Assembly: GCA_023957475.1 (NCBI GenBank)
Contig: JAMLHA010000001.1
Coordinates: 124,001-188,000 of the forward strand
DNA: 64,000 nucleotides
Direction: 5' to 3'
Source: Crocinitomicaceae bacterium
GTDB lineage: Bacteria > Bacteroidota > Bacteroidia > Flavobacteriales_D > Crocinitomicaceae
In this document: piece by piece, positions 63,287 through 64,000 of the stretch
Layout of the letters: each line of letters starts with the position of its first letter
How positions within the stretch are numbered: position 1 is the first letter of the stretch
The notes under the pieces: model-generated
Databases searched by the model: none
Told to the model about the DNA's origin: nothing
The model's input: the letters and a program-made list of their open reading frames with translations, nothing else
Position numbers and translations under genes: made by a program

Positions 63287-63730
63287 CTACGCAAAACCAA
63301 AATAATCCTCTGGATTTACCAGTTCGCCATTTTTGCGCAACGTTAAATGTAAATGTGGACCAGTAGAGTGACCTGTATTACCGCTGTATGCAATAACCTG
63401 TCCTTTTCTAATTTTTTGACCTATTGAAACGACTGATTTTGATAAGTGCGCATATCCTGTTCTAAAACCTTGTGTATGGTCTATAATTAATTGATTGCCT
63501 CCTTGTGTGTTGGAATAAACATTTTTAACCGTTCCGCTTTTAGGGGCTAGAACTGGTGTGCCTTGTGGAACGGCAATATCTAATCCGTTGTGAAAACCGC
63601 TACCCCTATTGCCAAAACGACTGGTTATTCTGCCATTAACAGGAAGCTTCATTTTCCGTTTTCTTAGGTAAATGACAACGCCAATCAGAATGACTAATAG
63701 AATTATATGGGGTTTTTTTATTTCCAACAT
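63287..63730 (-). CDS. M23 family peptidase, membrane-anchored
   Basis: The 147-residue protein has an N-terminal membrane helix (HIILLVILIGVVIYLRKRK) and a compact LytM/M23 domain: GSGFHNGLDIAVPQGTPVLA (first zinc-ligand His and Asp), GYAHLSKSVVSIGQKIRKGQ and HSTGPHLHLTLRKNG (HxH). M23 enzymes cut peptidoglycan cross-bridges. Within an integrated element it could be a lysozyme-like tail or conjugation protein. It overlaps the upstream partial gene by 13 bp. Confidence 0.88.
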   Translation of the reverse strand: MLEIKKPHIILLVILIGVVIYLRKRKMKLPVNGRITSRFGNRGSGFHNGLDIAVPQGTPVLAPKSGTVKNVYSNTQGGNQLIIDHTQGFRTGYAHLSKSVVSIGQKIRKGQVIAYSGNTGHSTGPHLHLTLRKNGELVNPEDYFGFA

Positions 63731-64000
63731 TCGTCTGGTATATTGGGTAAATATCCTCCACCGCCTATTTTAGAGACAAAACGAGAACCAAAACCTATAA
63801 ACGAAACATTCCCTTCCTTGTCAATTTTAATGTCTGTACCGTTTGGAGCTTTAAAAATTCGCTCTTGATATGTTCCTGGTCCTATGTTTCTTTTAATCAT
63901 AACGCCATCAATTTTTTGGGTAGGCGTATCGCTTAGCCCACAATCTTTTTCACCTTTATAATACATTAAACCCTCGTATTCATTTCTTCTGATACGTGCA
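63718..64000 (-). CDS. unknown protein of the integrated element (5' end outside window)
   Basis: The minus-strand frame is open to the right edge of the window, so the start is probably not included, although ATG occurs at 63966. The visible part reads RRNEYEGLMYYKGEKDCGLS, then VMIKRNIGPGTYQERIFKAP and GGGGYLPNIPDECWK at the end. It is Gly-rich with no membrane segment. It overlaps the M23 peptidase start by 13 bp, so the two genes form an operon. I do not recognise the family. Confidence 0.55.
   Translation of the reverse strand, partial: ARIRRNEYEGLMYYKGEKDCGLSDTPTQKIDGVMIKRNIGPGTYQERIFKAPNGTDIKIDKEGNVSFIGFGSRFVSKIGGGGYLPNIPDECWK

Overview
The window is AT-rich chromosomal DNA of a member of the Bacteroidota, most likely the Flavobacteriales. 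Evidence: promoters of the TAnnTTTG/TAnnTTCG type, signal peptides ending in FSQ or NAQ, SCKK lipoproteins, a type IX secretion (T9SS) cargo with a gliding-type C-terminal domain paired with a PorP/SprF protein, a PorV-like protein, and an atpBEFHAG cluster without atpD/atpC. I cannot name the genus.

Layout. 1-1440: rpsB 3' end, tsf and a terminator. 1441-6214: accessory DNA between tsf and pyrH, holding a MITE-like element with a perfect 9-bp target duplication, a Fic protein, a secreted-protein gene whose start codon is joined to its signal peptide by 8.6 copies of AGCACAC (now out of frame), and a duplicated beta-barrel/carbohydrate-binding gene pair. 6215-11226: pyrH and two secreted S9 peptidases. 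11227-15400: palindromic intergenic repeats, gene remnants, and four tandem lipoprotein paralogues plus a broken fifth. 15421-22807: a 2112-residue PKD adhesin and its PorP/SprF partner. 23032-30800: a type I restriction locus with a frameshifted hsdM, a 5'-truncated hsdS and an intact hsdR. Between hsdS and hsdR sits a three-gene toxin-antitoxin-chaperone cassette (ART-like protein, small protein, SecB-like chaperone) resembling the CmdTAC phage-defence architecture. 30865-39047: small membrane proteins, an AI-2E family permease, then the ATP synthase operon, interrupted between atpA and atpG by a four-helix-bundle gene flanked by complementary sequences.

39117-45213: palindrome, second MITE copy, rsmI, an oxidoreductase, PBP1 and a two-subunit CoA transferase. 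45340-48510: a polytopic GT-C-like protein and a convergent FAD enzyme. 48543-54799: a 1702-residue gingipain-family (C25) protein overlapping a PorV/PorQ-like gene. 54914-55961: pssA and purS. 56008-58445: a secreted sulfatase overlapping its own formylglycine-generating enzyme. 58573-61029: a methyltransferase, cdsA and psd. cdsA, pssA and psd together give the CDP-diacylglycerol to phosphatidylserine to phosphatidylethanolamine route. 61327-64000: tRNA-Arg(TCG), a tyrosine integrase, a RelE-type toxin with its antitoxin, an M23 peptidase and a partial gene. These look like the left end of an integrated element that continues past the window.

The main discovery candidates are the toxin-antitoxin-chaperone cassette inside the degraded restriction locus, the heptanucleotide phase switch, the MITE family with preserved target duplications, and the four-helix-bundle insert in the ATP synthase operon. 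Three genes carry single-base frameshifts (3690, about 23604, 62814). Two of these lie in A/T runs, so sequencing error must be excluded before calling them natural.
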